Origin: Cumulibacter sp047975195
Lineage (GTDB): Bacteria; Actinomycetota; Actinomycetes; Mycobacteriales; Antricoccaceae
Length of the DNA stretch: 64,000 nucleotides
NCBI GenBank assembly: GCA_047975195.1
Contig: JBKEDB010000063.1
Coordinates: 53,666-117,665, forward strand
Reading direction: 5' to 3'
This document shows, one piece after another, positions 37,305 to 46,300 of this stretch. The notes under the pieces are model-generated. The model saw only the letters and a program-made list of their open reading frames with translations, made no database searches and was not told the origin of the DNA. Within the stretch, counting starts at the first letter, position 1. Every line of letters begins with the position of its first letter. The position numbers and the translations under genes were made by a program.

Positions 37305-38416
37305 GATCGCCTCTCCGCAATCGCCAGTTCGCCCGCGGACTTCGCGAGCATGCGCTTGCGTAGCCACAGACTCACGTACACCAGCGCGACTAGCACCGGC
37401 ACTTCAATCAATGGCCCCACTACCCCGGCGAGAGCTTGGCCACTAGCCGCGCCGAAGGTCGCGATCGCTACCGCGATGGCCAGTTCAAAGTTGTTGCCGG
37501 CCGCGGTGAAGGCGGTCGTGCTCGCGCGTTCGTATGACAGCCCCAAAGCGCGCGCAGCGGCGTACCCGACGGCCCACATCACCGCGAAGTAGACCAGCAG
37601 CGGGATCGCGATTCGCGCGACATCCGCTGGTCGACTGGTGATCTGCCGTCCTTGCAACGCGAACAGAATCACGATTGTGAACAGCAACCCGTACAGCGCC
37701 CATGGGGAGATCCGCGGTAAGAACGTGCCCTCGTACCACTCGCGGCCACGTCGACGCTCCAGGATCCGCCTGGATAGGTATCCCGCTAATAGCGGGATAC
37801 CTAAGAACACCAGCACCGACTTGGCGATCTGCCACATCGACACATCCAGTTCGCTACCGGATAGACCGAGCCACCCCGGCAGAACAGTCAGGTAGAACCA
37901 CCCCAGCACCGCGAACATCAGCACTTGGAAGATCGAGTTCAGCGCGATCAGGAAGGCGGCCGCGTCCCGATCGCCGCAGGCCATGTCGTTCCAGATCACC
38001 ACCATCGCAATACACCGCGCCAGCCCAACGATGATCAGGCCGGTTCGGTACTCCGGTAGATCCGCCAAGAAGATCCACGCCAACGCAAACATCAGCGCTG
38101 GGCCGACGATCCAGTTCAGTACGAGGCTTAACCACAGCAGTTTGCCATCGCGCGCGACCGAACCCATTCGGTCATACCGCACCTTCGCCAACGGTGGATA
38201 CATCATCACCAGCAGGCCCAGCGCGATCGGCAACGAAATGCCGTCTACCTGCACGGCCGACAAGACGTCCGACAGCCCGGGGATCCATCGGCCCGCCATC
38301 AGACCAATCAGCATCGCCGCACCGATCCACACCGGCAAGAATCGGTCAACGAACGACAACCGACGCGTCGGTTCAGCCCGCACGCCGTCCGGGCTCGTCG
38401 TCACGTCCGAGGTCAT
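37301..38416 (-). CDS. acr3: Arsenite efflux permease Acr3
   Basis: The 371-residue protein has ten hydrophobic helices and the Acr3 motifs ARCIAMVVIWNDMACGDRDA (with the essential Cys in helix 4 text) and FTAAGNNFELAIAVAIATFG. It exports arsenite using the proton gradient. The start ATG overlaps the arsR stop by four bases, so all four ars genes are translationally coupled. Confidence 0.96.
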   Translation of the reverse strand: MTSDVTTSPDGVRAEPTRRLSFVDRFLPVWIGAAMLIGLMAGRWIPGLSDVLSAVQVDGISLPIALGLLVMMYPPLAKVRYDRMGSVARDGKLLWLSLVLNWIVGPALMFALAWIFLADLPEYRTGLIIVGLARCIAMVVIWNDMACGDRDAAAFLIALNSIFQVLMFAVLGWFYLTVLPGWLGLSGSELDVSMWQIAKSVLVFLGIPLLAGYLSRRILERRRGREWYEGTFLPRISPWALYGLLFTIVILFALQGRQITSRPADVARIAIPLLVYFAVMWAVGYAAARALGLSYERASTTAFTAAGNNFELAIAVAIATFGAASGQALAGVVGPLIEVPVLVALVYVSLWLRKRMLAKSAGELAIAERRS

Positions 38417-38751
38417 ACGAGCGTCTCAGTCGTCAGCAGCCGCGACAGCGGCTCGATCGCACCCGGAATGCCCCAGTAGTACACCCACGTCCCGCGGCGT
38501 TCGCAGTCCACCAGACCCGCCTCACGCAGCACCTTCAAATGATGCGAGATCGTCGGCGCCTTCAGTTCGAACGCGCCGGTCAGGTCACAGACGCACACCT
38601 GCGCATCCGCGCTCGCAATCATGCTGAACAGCCGCAACCGAACCGGATCACCCAACGCCTTGAACGCTCGCGCCACCGCTTCGGACTGCTCGGCAGTCAA
38701 CGGGCTCGTCGAAAGCGGCTGGCAACACGCATCAAGACTCTGATTCGTCAT
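38413..38751 (-). CDS. arsR: ArsR family arsenic-responsive repressor
   Basis: The 112 residues form a winged helix: FKALGDPVRLRLFSMI, the sensor helix AQVCVCDLTGAFE and recognition helix KAPTISHHLKVLREAG. Cysteines 53 and 55 are the classical CVC pair. A second pair, Cys9-Cys10 near the N-terminus, recalls the Corynebacterium ArsR that combines an N-terminal Cys pair with a residue at 55. As(III) binding would release the repressor from its own promoter. First gene of the ars operon. Confidence 0.94.
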   Translation of the reverse strand: MTNQSLDACCQPLSTSPLTAEQSEAVARAFKALGDPVRLRLFSMIASADAQVCVCDLTGAFELKAPTISHHLKVLREAGLVDCERRGTWVYYWGIPGAIEPLSRLLTTETLV

Positions 38752-38780
38752 ACATCTAATTAAACAGTCGTCGAATCAGA
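38739..38780. promoter_or_regulatory. Possible ArsR operator region
   Basis: The arms TCTGATTCG (38739-38747) and CGAATCAGA (38772-38780) form a perfect 9-bp inverted repeat with a 24-base A/T-rich spacer. The left arm overlaps the first codons of arsR. The spacer includes TTTAATTAGATG on the - strand, a plausible -10 area. Confidence 0.45.
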
Positions 38781-38890
38781 TCCGCATGTGAACTGAGTAC
38801 ATTCGCGTCGCATGCCGCCAGTCGAGTACGCGTTGACGAGCGCGGCGTCGCTGGCCCTAGTAGTCAACGGGCCGGACCTGGATGCGCAGT

Positions 38891-39775
38891 TCAGCGGGCG
38901 CTGCGCGGTGCGACGTCTTTTGGTCCCGACGGATACCCATCGGCTGCCCGCACGCGTCGCGACCAGTCTCCGACGACAGACACGAAGGTGTCGAGACCGT
39001 CACCGTGTCCATTGACAATGCGTGCGCATCCTTGATCGGTGAGAACCTCAACGTCCTCTCGCGCGGCCCGACCAGCTGTGGTGAGCGCGCCATCGCGGAG
39101 CAAGCCCCGGGACTCTAACCGCTCCTGCGCTGCATCCAAGTCGGCATCGGACCACGCTCTCGTGCGCACATAGCTCCGCGGCGGAAGGCCCCAGTAAAGC
39201 TCAGTGAGAAGGCCGATCTCGGCAGCGTCGAAGCCAGCGATCGTCCACGGGTTCACGTGCACGTCACCGCGAAACTCCCGCAACTGATCAGTCAGCCACC
39301 ACGCTTCACCCAACGGGTCATTCGGCCGATCTTGCGCTACTAATCCGGCATATAGCAAGTTTCCCGCCACCGGCAGACCGTCCGTTGCTCGGCGCAGCAA
39401 TGCCACAATGTCGCCGAGCCCGTCCGGGCTCTCGCCGAGAACGCGACGCAATTGGTCCACCGCACCGGCCGTTCGAGCCGCACAAATGGTGTCCGCATCG
39501 GTCAGCGTCCACCCTTCGCTCACGGCCGGGACAACTGCGGCCGGATTGAACACTCCGAATGCCGCTGCTACCACCTCACCGGACACTTGACCCATCACCG
39601 AGCCGCGACTACAGAAGTACGCCGGCCCGTTCGGCAACTGCACGCCGCTACCATCCCCCGGGCTCGGGCCGAACCCAAGTGCCTGGTAGCGCTCGTGACA
39701 CTCCGGCGCGAAATACACCTGCCCCGCAAATGGCTCAAGTGCTCGGGCGACTGCGCGGGCTGGCTGGTTGGTCAT
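38891..39775 (-). CDS. SCO6745 family protein
   Basis: The 294 residues from ATG 39775 (ribosome site GGAGAG) match the actinobacterial SCO6745-type family: LEPFAGQVYFAPECHERYQALGF-like opening text, PAYFCSRGSVMGQVSGEVVA and AAFGVFNPAAVVPAV, then GEAWWLTDQLREFRGDVH and IGLLTELYWGLPPRSYVRTR. The C-terminal part looks like a winged helix (AQERLESRGLLRDGALTTAGR). No enzyme motif is visible and the function is unknown. Frames upstream to 39997 are non-coding. Confidence 0.8.
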   Translation of the reverse strand: MTNQPARAVARALEPFAGQVYFAPECHERYQALGFGPSPGDGSGVQLPNGPAYFCSRGSVMGQVSGEVVAAAFGVFNPAAVVPAVSEGWTLTDADTICAARTAGAVDQLRRVLGESPDGLGDIVALLRRATDGLPVAGNLLYAGLVAQDRPNDPLGEAWWLTDQLREFRGDVHVNPWTIAGFDAAEIGLLTELYWGLPPRSYVRTRAWSDADLDAAQERLESRGLLRDGALTTAGRAAREDVEVLTDQGCARIVNGHGDGLDTFVSVVGDWSRRVRAADGYPSGPKDVAPRSAR

Positions 39776-40030
39776 ACGGTCTCTCCTCGGCGATGTGAAC
39801 ATGGCAGCGCGACACTCTAGCGTCTTTAACGCTCGCTCAGTATCGTAGGATGACCCTGCCATCATCGTCCAGATGAACGACTGAAATGCTGCGGCGCGCC
39901 GCAGGCTACTCCGCCCGCAAGCGCGACAGCGCGCACGCCTAGCGCTACTTGAGTCTGCTTGGACCGGCCCGGCGCCGACACAGGCCCGAAGATCCATCAG
40001 GCCGTCGATGGGCTACGTAGGAGACACGTC

Positions 40031-41002
40031 CTAGTGACCTTGCGTGGCGTCGCTGAATCGTTGCTGCGCTCGCACTGCGGCCGGGCTCAGGCCTCGCTCA
40101 CGTTTGTAGGCGGCACTGAAGCCGAAGGGATTCGCGTACCCGACCGCAGCGGCGATGCCCGCGAGGGGGGTATCGCTTTCGATGAGCAAGTCAGTGGCGA
40201 GCTCCATGCGCAACTGGGTGAGGTAGCTTCGTGGCGGATCCCCGAGCACTCCAGCAAAACGCTCTGCGAATGTCGATCGCGACATTCGCGAAATCCGGGC
40301 AAGAGTGTCGAGCGTCCACGGGGCACTGGGTTGCGCGTGCATTGCTTCTAAGGCCACGCCTATCTGAGGATCTGCGAGTGCGAGATTCCAGGCTGGCCCG
40401 GTCTCGGTATCGGCTAGGTAGTGGCGAATGGCCGCGGTCATGAGCAAGTCGAGCCAGCGGTCGAGTACCGGCTGTCGACCGCTCGACGAGTGGCGCCCCG
40501 TCGAAGCCCCCAAAGCCGCCTCGAGAATTGCAACAAAGTGCGGCGTACCTGGCAGATCGACCGCAACAATGCGGGGCAAGCCACTGAGCACACGCTGCCC
40601 AATACCCGCACCTACCAGGTAGTTTCCCGAAATGACTGTGGTGTGCGCGTCGCCGTTCACCGATTCTTCGATGAGACACTCGACGTCGTCGCGAGGCATC
40701 GGGAGCGGTGTCCCATCCGAGCGAACCACACCCGTGTCGGTGATGTACAATCGCAAGGCGCTTTCCGGGCGGTCGCGCAGTTCGTAGGGTTCGAGCTCAG
40801 TGACGAGATGCACCACTCCAGCCTCGATTCGATGCTGCTCACCGTCGGCAAAAGTGAGATAGCCCGATTTGTTGACGAACACGATGATCGTGAGCGGCGA
40901 ACGCTCGTCGATGTGCAGGCCGAAGGGGCGACGTAGCACTGATCGATGCAGCACACCGTCCCGCGAACGAATCCCCGCAAGGGCCTGAGCGAGCAGATCC
41001 AT
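40031..41002 (-). CDS. AraC family transcriptional regulator (cupin N-terminal)
   Basis: The 323 residues combine an N-terminal cupin-type sensor domain (LAGIRSRDGVLHRS to VVHLVTELEPYELRD) with a C-terminal AraC helix-turn-helix pair: LDTLARISRMSRSTFAERF and LIESDTPLAGIAAAVGYANP, followed by FSAAYKRERGLSPAAVR. It faces away from the NmrA/DUF1772 gene pair with an 85-base shared promoter region, so it probably controls them. Confidence 0.93.
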   Translation of the reverse strand: MDLLAQALAGIRSRDGVLHRSVLRRPFGLHIDERSPLTIIVFVNKSGYLTFADGEQHRIEAGVVHLVTELEPYELRDRPESALRLYITDTGVVRSDGTPLPMPRDDVECLIEESVNGDAHTTVISGNYLVGAGIGQRVLSGLPRIVAVDLPGTPHFVAILEAALGASTGRHSSSGRQPVLDRWLDLLMTAAIRHYLADTETGPAWNLALADPQIGVALEAMHAQPSAPWTLDTLARISRMSRSTFAERFAGVLGDPPRSYLTQLRMELATDLLIESDTPLAGIAAAVGYANPFGFSAAYKRERGLSPAAVRAQQRFSDATQGH

Positions 41003-41087
41003 GCCTCGAGTATGTCACGGACGCTCACGCATGAGAATCAGATGTTGGCGCATTGTTCGTCCGAAATCTCTGCCTCACTATGGAGTC

Positions 41088-41834
41088 ATGAGCAATCAAC
41101 ACGTCGCACTTACCACATCACTCACAACTCACTTCGAGACTCCGCGAGCCAGTTTTCGCCCTCCTCGCCTGAGCGGCACAAGGCTTACCATCGTCGGGGC
41201 TAGCCGAGGTACCGGCGCGCTCGCCGCGTCGCTTGCGTGCGAGGCCGGCGCAACCGTTGTGGCAGTTTCACGCTCCGCCCGGTCCGCCGCAGGCCAGCTC
41301 GCGCCTCAACGTGACCGGGGTGACGGCAGCCTCACCCACTTCGCTGCCGACGCCACCGACAGCGAGGCATTGCGCCCGGCTCTTGTGGGAGCAACGGCCG
41401 TGCTCGTGACCGTCGGCGCGCCCGGCAGGGATCGCGGCCGAGTGCGCGAGCGCGTTACCGCTGCCACGATTGCCGCGATGCGCGACTCAGGCACGCAGCG
41501 CCTGATCGTGCAATCCTCGCTTGGCATTGGGGAGACTGCCTTCCGCCTCACTCCAGCCATGCGCTACCTGGTGTTTCCATTCGTGCTTCGCGCGGCCATC
41601 GCCGATCATCGAGTTCAAGAGGCCATCGTGCGCTCAAGTGGGCTCGAGTGGACGATCCTCAGGCCTGGCAAGCTGACCGAGGGCAGACCTGGGCCTCCGC
41701 TCGCTCTTCCTGATGCGAGTGACGTACCGATACGCGGGCAGGTTGCGCGCATCGATCTCGCGACGTGGGCCCTTTCCGCGCTTAGCGATGCAACAACGAT
41801 CGGACACGCCTTCCAGGTGGTGACGGCGCGATGA
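41088..41834 (+). CDS. NAD(P)-binding SDR/NmrA-like protein
   Basis: The 248-residue product from ATG 41088 has a Rossmann motif LTIVGASRGTGALAAS (G-x-x-x-G-x-G type), the acidic FAADATDSEALRPAL, LIVQSSLGIGET and the late WTILRPGKLTEG seen in NmrA/atypical SDR proteins. The active-site Tyr-Lys pair of classical SDRs is not obvious. It may be a redox sensor or an oxidoreductase. The stop overlaps the DUF1772 gene by four bases (ATGA). Confidence 0.85.
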   Translation: MSNQHVALTTSLTTHFETPRASFRPPRLSGTRLTIVGASRGTGALAASLACEAGATVVAVSRSARSAAGQLAPQRDRGDGSLTHFAADATDSEALRPALVGATAVLVTVGAPGRDRGRVRERVTAATIAAMRDSGTQRLIVQSSLGIGETAFRLTPAMRYLVFPFVLRAAIADHRVQEAIVRSSGLEWTILRPGKLTEGRPGPPLALPDASDVPIRGQVARIDLATWALSALSDATTIGHAFQVVTAR

Positions 41835-42457
41835 GCACGGCACGGGTTGCGCGCAGTACCGGTGCCATCGCGGTCGTGCTTGGCGGCGCCATCTTCGGGT
41901 TCTTCTACGCCTGGGTGTGCTCAACTCTGTGGGGGCTCGATCAGGTGCACCCGGCTGTGGCGATCGAGGCGATGAATGGCATGAATGCTTCGGTACAGAA
42001 TGCCCTGTTCTTTCCCGCCTTCTTTCTCACCCCGGTTGCCTTCGCGCTTGCGGCGGTGCTCGCGCTCATGGCGAAACGCCGGGTCGCCGCGTTGCTCTTT
42101 GGTGGCGGCGCCCTATTGCTGCTTCTCGGCGTGATCGTCGTCACCGGCACCCAGAACGTGCCCTTGAACAACTGGCTCGCGGAGGTAGGGCCGCCGGTCG
42201 AAGCTTCCGCCGGCGGCCTGGAGCCAGAGGAAGATGGCAGCATAGGAGGCGAGAACAGTGGCGCTGGCGGATCAGGCACGATCGAGCCCGAGGCCGCATC
42301 TGCGGCGGCGATCTGGGAGCGCTATTCAGGATCGTGGCAAGCGTGGAATGCGGTGCGTGCCGTCTCAGGTGGCCTGGCGCTCACCCTCGGTGCAGTAGCC
42401 CTTCTCTTGCTAGGCTCGCGCGGCGCTCGCGACACCGATCTGGGGCAAAGCGGTTAG
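41831..42457 (+). CDS. DUF1772-like membrane protein with an acidic insertion
   Basis: The 208 residues show four hydrophobic helices (about 12-38, 58-82, 88-108, 178-198) and the DUF1772 (anthrone oxygenase-like) signatures MNGMNASVQNALFFPAFF and NVPLNNWLA, then WERYSGSWQAWNAVRAVSG. Between NNWLAEVG and AAIWERY lies an unusual Gly/Glu/Ser-rich segment of about 40 residues (about 118-160) that family members normally lack. It is coupled to the NmrA-like gene and divergent from the AraC regulator. Confidence 0.8.
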   Translation: MSTARVARSTGAIAVVLGGAIFGFFYAWVCSTLWGLDQVHPAVAIEAMNGMNASVQNALFFPAFFLTPVAFALAAVLALMAKRRVAALLFGGGALLLLLGVIVVTGTQNVPLNNWLAEVGPPVEASAGGLEPEEDGSIGGENSGAGGSGTIEPEAASAAAIWERYSGSWQAWNAVRAVSGGLALTLGAVALLLLGSRGARDTDLGQSG

Positions 42458-42850
42458 GAGCCGTCGGCGCAAAACTCCTGGGTCTCGTGCGGGAGCATGC
42501 ATATCTTTGCGCGCCGCTTTCGGCGCTTGGGAATGTGGTCGCCTCCCCATTCATCGCAAGCTCAGCCACGCGTAGCCGGTCGAAATGCAGGGCCGCTGAC
42601 GCATCTCAATCTCGGGAAGCGCGACCTAGTTCGCCATGAAATCGATGATGTCGCCAGCGACATCGAGCCCGGTCGCCGACCACAAGCGCGCGATTGTCGC
42701 GCCCCTTGCTTTCTTTCACAAATCGGTGCGCGAGCAGGTCCTGCGGTGCAGAGTGCAGGCCTCGGCCACCTTGATTTCGGGGCGGAGGGCACCCGGGTGC
42801 CCTCGAGCAGTTTGACTACCATGCCGAGTGCGACATTCCGGGTCCCGGAG
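42458..42850. other. Gap between DUF1772 and TetR genes with no clear gene
   Basis: Frames are open on both strands for about 100 codons, but none has recognisable protein features. An inverted pair GGGCACCCGGGTGCCC lies near 42789, a short perfect palindrome of unknown role. The region may hold remains of a lost gene. Confidence 0.4.
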
Positions 42851-43594
42851 CTAGCTCGACCCGGCGCTTTCAACGGCAGGATCGCCATCCGAGTCGCACG
42901 CTGCCGACGGCGTGATGTCCATCAGGCCGACGATCCCGGCCGGCCGGCACAGGCCGCTAAGTGTGGTGTTGATGACGAGGTCCGCTATCTCCGTCGGTCG
43001 AAAGGACTCCGGCGAGACTGTCCACTGCAGGGTAACTCCACGCAGAGTTCCTTGGATCAAGACCGATGCGTGCACCGGATCGATGTGCGGATAGATCGTT
43101 CCGTCGTCCTGTGCTTCGATGATCCATCGTCGTAGGCGCCGACGGAACGATTCATCGTGGCGGGCAATCGTGTTCTTGATTTCCGGGGTCGCGGTCAGCG
43201 CCTCAGTCGACAGCACCGATAGCACGCGTGCGGCCAGAGGATGCGCTTCTGAACGCATCATGTAGGAGCGCAACTCGAGCACGAGCGCCGTCAGTCCATG
43301 AACCTGGTCTCTGCGCACCGGCGCCAACGCATGCTCCCAACTGCGCGCGACGTGCTCGACCAATTGCTCGACCAGTTCCGTCTTGGATCCGAAGTGGTAG
43401 TCGGCAAGTCCACGGCTGTATCCCGCGTGCTCGCCAATTCGCGCCAACGTGGCGTACGCGAGGCCTCCTTCCGCGATCAGTTCTATCGCCGAGGTGATCA
43501 TGCGTTGACGCGCAATCTGGCTGCGCTCGGGACGCGCGGTCACGCGACCCGCTGGTGATGGCCCGGCGGAACTGGTCTCGCTCATCGCGGTCAT
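42851..43594 (-). CDS. TetR family transcriptional regulator
   Basis: The 247 residues start with a flexible tail, then the TetR helix-turn-helix: RQRMITSAIELIAEGGLAY, ATLARIGEHAGYSRGLADYH and FGSKTELVEQLVEHVARSW. The C-terminal ligand domain has VLIQGTLRGVTLQWTVSPES. Start choices are ATG 43594, ATG 43585 and TTG 43603. It is divergent from two acyl-CoA dehydrogenase genes 380 bases away and is probably their regulator. Confidence 0.9.
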   Translation of the reverse strand: MTAMSETSSAGPSPAGRVTARPERSQIARQRMITSAIELIAEGGLAYATLARIGEHAGYSRGLADYHFGSKTELVEQLVEHVARSWEHALAPVRRDQVHGLTALVLELRSYMMRSEAHPLAARVLSVLSTEALTATPEIKNTIARHDESFRRRLRRWIIEAQDDGTIYPHIDPVHASVLIQGTLRGVTLQWTVSPESFRPTEIADLVINTTLSGLCRPAGIVGLMDITPSAACDSDGDPAVESAGSS

Positions 43595-43603
43595 AGCTTC
43601 CAA

Positions 43604-43976
43604 CTACGTCGGCGAGTGTCTTGTACGGCGGGTTTCGCGCGGCTTGGGCACTCGCACACCTATTCTTGGTCTCCAACAAGTTTAGGTGCTCGGCCTACCC
43701 AAGTCGCTGACAACCCGCCGATCTGTCGTGCTTGCGGCCTACGGTTTGCGGCACGACTCGTGGACTCGCAGATCCGCGCTTCTCTGCCGTTGTAGGCGCT
43801 AATCATGGCGCGGGACACACAATGAGCGAAAGTCATCGGACACTGCTCTCGCGACCATGGCGGTCGTTGTGGTTTCCGGTGATCAGGGCCTAAGGTGACC
43901 TTGTGCTTGTTCGATAGCAAGCCAAGATCGAGACGAGCAACGCGCCCGATCGTCTGAACCACAGGAGGAAATCTCC
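43604..43976. other. Divergent promoter region of tetR and the acyl-CoA dehydrogenase genes
   Basis: No coding frame is convincing. The right end holds the ribosome site AGGAGG six bases before the GTG at 43977. A long leader or a TetR operator is expected here, but I could not pick out a clear palindrome. Confidence 0.45.
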
Positions 43977-45113
43977 GTGAAATTCGTACCGACACCGCTC
44001 TCCCCCGCAGAACTCGAACTACAGCGGGATGTTAGGCAATTCATCGCGGAGGAACTACCCGCGGACCATCAGCCGGGCCTGGGTATGGGATCAGGATTCG
44101 ACCCCGAGTTTTCCAGGGAACTCGCGGCGCGGGGCTGGGTGGGCATGGCCGTCCCGAAGGAGTTTGGTGGCCATGCGCGCACAGCGGTAGATCGTTTCAT
44201 CGTCACCGAAGAGCTACTAGCAGTCGGCGCTCCACTCGGCGCGCATTTCGTGGCGGACCGGCAGACCGCACCGGCGATCGTGAAATTCGGCAGTGATTGG
44301 CAGCGGGAGTTCTTCATCCCGAAGATCGTTGCCGGGGAATGCTGGTTTTCGTTGGGAATGAGCGAACCGGACTCGGGCTCGGACCTATCGTCGGTTCGTT
44401 CAGCGGCAAAGCAGGTCGAGGGCGGCTGGCTGCTGAACGGCACGAAGATCTGGACCAGTGGCGCGCATCGGACCCACTATTTCGCGGTGCTATGCCGCAC
44501 GTCGCCGGCAGAAGACAAGCACCAAGGGCTAAGCCAACTGATCGTGGATCTTCGTAGCGACGGAGTTGAGATCCGCCCCATCCCATTCCTCAACGGAGCG
44601 CACGGCTTCAACGAGGTACACATGTCAGACGTGTTCGTTCCCGACGAGATGATGCTGGGCGAGGAAGGTTCCGGTTGGAGGCAGGTCACCTCTGAGCTTG
44701 CGTACGAACGCTCCGGCCCCGATCGATTCCTGAGCACCTTCGGACTGGTCAAATACTTGATCGCCGAGCGTGCCGCCGACGGGCTCACCGTTGAGCAACA
44801 GCGAGCCGTCGGACAATTGGCGGCGCGTTACTGGACGATCCGGCAGATGTCGCTGTCGATAGCGCGGGCGATCGATGACGGTGGCGCGCCTGCGGTGGAA
44901 GCCTCCTTGGTCAAGGACATTGGCACTCGATTCGAGCAACGCGTGATCGACGTCGTCCGGGACGTCGTCGAGGTCCAACTGCGCGCTGACAGTTCGTCCA
45001 CATTCGAGCGCCTGTTGGCCGAAGCGGTGTTGACCGGACCGTCGTTCACCCTCCGTGGCGGCACCACAGAAGTGCTTCGCTCGATCGTCGCGAAAGGCTT
45101 GCGTAATGTCTGA
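43977..45113 (+). CDS. Acyl-CoA dehydrogenase (first subunit of a pair)
   Basis: The 378 residues match the acyl-CoA dehydrogenase family: LAARGWVGMAVPKEFGG, WFSLGMSEPDSGSDLSSVRS (FAD and substrate-binding loop), GWLLNGTKIWTSGAH, VPDEMMLGEEGSGWRQVTSE and the C-terminal FTLRGGTTEVLRSIVAKGLR. It oxidises an acyl-CoA at the alpha-beta bond. The next gene overlaps it by 8 bases and encodes a shorter, divergent homologue. Such pairs often form mixed alpha2-beta2 dehydrogenases for sterol or other branched side chains. Confidence 0.94.
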   Translation: MKFVPTPLSPAELELQRDVRQFIAEELPADHQPGLGMGSGFDPEFSRELAARGWVGMAVPKEFGGHARTAVDRFIVTEELLAVGAPLGAHFVADRQTAPAIVKFGSDWQREFFIPKIVAGECWFSLGMSEPDSGSDLSSVRSAAKQVEGGWLLNGTKIWTSGAHRTHYFAVLCRTSPAEDKHQGLSQLIVDLRSDGVEIRPIPFLNGAHGFNEVHMSDVFVPDEMMLGEEGSGWRQVTSELAYERSGPDRFLSTFGLVKYLIAERAADGLTVEQQRAVGQLAARYWTIRQMSLSIARAIDDGGAPAVEASLVKDIGTRFEQRVIDVVRDVVEVQLRADSSSTFERLLAEAVLTGPSFTLRGGTTEVLRSIVAKGLRNV

Positions 45114-46164
45114 GAACGTCCAGGAAATCCGCTCCGCGCTTCGCCCGATTCTCGCCGATCACTCCAGCCCGGACGCGGTGGTTGCCGCTGAATCGGCAGG
45201 ATGGAACCCAACGCTATGGAATGTGCTCTGCGAAGGTGGTTTCGCCACCATCTCGGTGCCGGAGCAGCATGACGGTTCGGGTGGATCGATCGCCGATGCG
45301 TGCGCCGTCCTGCACGAGTTGGGCAGATCGGCGAGCTCGGTCCCATTTGCCGAGCATGCGCTGTTGGCCGGCTGGTTGCTGGCGATCGGGAATCGCAGTC
45401 TCCCGGACGGCGTGCTGACGGTCATCGACGACGCCACCGAGCTACAGGCAGCGCGAACCGGTGATGCCTTTACTGTCACCGGCACCGCCCGACACGTCCC
45501 GTGGGCGAGCGTCAGCGCTGCGATCGTGGCGATCCTCGACATAGACGATCAGTCGACCGCAGTGTTGTTACCGACTGAGAAGTTGCAACTCGACGAGCAA
45601 GTGAACCTTGCACAGGAGCAGCGACGAACAGTTGTCTTGCACAATGTCCTCGTACCGGCGAAGAACACCTGGCCGGTGCCTCCGGACACCGCCGAACAGC
45701 TTCGGTTACGCGGCGCCTTGAGTCGAGCGGCGTTGATGGCCGGCGCTTTGGAACGGGCCACGGAACTGACGGTGCGCTACACCTCTGAGCGGGAGCAGTT
45801 CGGTCGCCCGATCGGCCGTTTTCAGGCGGTCCAACGACATGTCGTTCGACTGGCCGAAGCGGCGCAGCAGGCCGTTATGGCGGTCGCCGTGGCCGGGATC
45901 AACGCACATAAGCAGATCGACTTCTTCGACGCCGCCTCGGCAAAGATTGTCGCAGGCGAATGTGCGAGCACCGGGACCGCGGCTGCTCATCAAGCGCATG
46001 GAGCGATCGGCATGACCAAGGAGTACGAACTTGGTCAATTATCGCTGCGACTGTGGTCCTGGCGCGACGAATACGGCGATGAGCGCGAATGGGCGCGGAA
46101 GCTCGGCGCACGTGTGAGTGACGCGGGCGCCGACGCACTCTGGCCGCGCATCGCCACGGGCTGA
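45106..46164 (+). CDS. Acyl-CoA dehydrogenase (second subunit of a pair)
   Basis: From ATG 45106 the product has 352 residues. It keeps the N-terminal fold (LCEGGFATISVPEQHDGSGG), the middle beta domain in shortened form and the C-terminal RYTSEREQFGRPIGRFQAVQ and AAHQAHGAIGMTKEYELGQL. The substrate loop of the partner (MSEPDSGSD) is not present, typical of the non-catalytic or half-site partner in heteromeric dehydrogenases. It is translationally coupled to the first subunit. Confidence 0.9.
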   Translation: MSENVQEIRSALRPILADHSSPDAVVAAESAGWNPTLWNVLCEGGFATISVPEQHDGSGGSIADACAVLHELGRSASSVPFAEHALLAGWLLAIGNRSLPDGVLTVIDDATELQAARTGDAFTVTGTARHVPWASVSAAIVAILDIDDQSTAVLLPTEKLQLDEQVNLAQEQRRTVVLHNVLVPAKNTWPVPPDTAEQLRLRGALSRAALMAGALERATELTVRYTSEREQFGRPIGRFQAVQRHVVRLAEAAQQAVMAVAVAGINAHKQIDFFDAASAKIVAGECASTGTAAAHQAHGAIGMTKEYELGQLSLRLWSWRDEYGDEREWARKLGARVSDAGADALWPRIATG

Positions 46165-46300
46165 GCGACGTACCAATCAGAGGGCCAGGTCGGTCGAATC
46201 GCTCGACGTCCTGCTCGCGTCCTATTCGTTCAAGGGCGCGTAGCTACTGCAAGCCTCTTCGTTGCTGATGTTTGCTCGGTAGCGCTGCGAACCACTCGTC
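46165..46300. other. Start of a poorly coding stretch (46165-46542)
   Basis: After the dehydrogenase stop, about 380 bases carry only a small tautomerase-like frame on the - strand (listed separately). No promoter or terminator stands out. Confidence 0.35.

Noticed and set aside
42785..42805. Palindrome GGGCACCCGGGTGCCC as a TetR operator
   Set aside because: It lies downstream of the tetR gene rather than in the divergent promoter; no link to regulation can be shown.
42497..43135. 212-codon + strand frame over the TetR gene
   Set aside because: It is the shadow of the TetR frame; only the - strand shows helix-turn-helix text.
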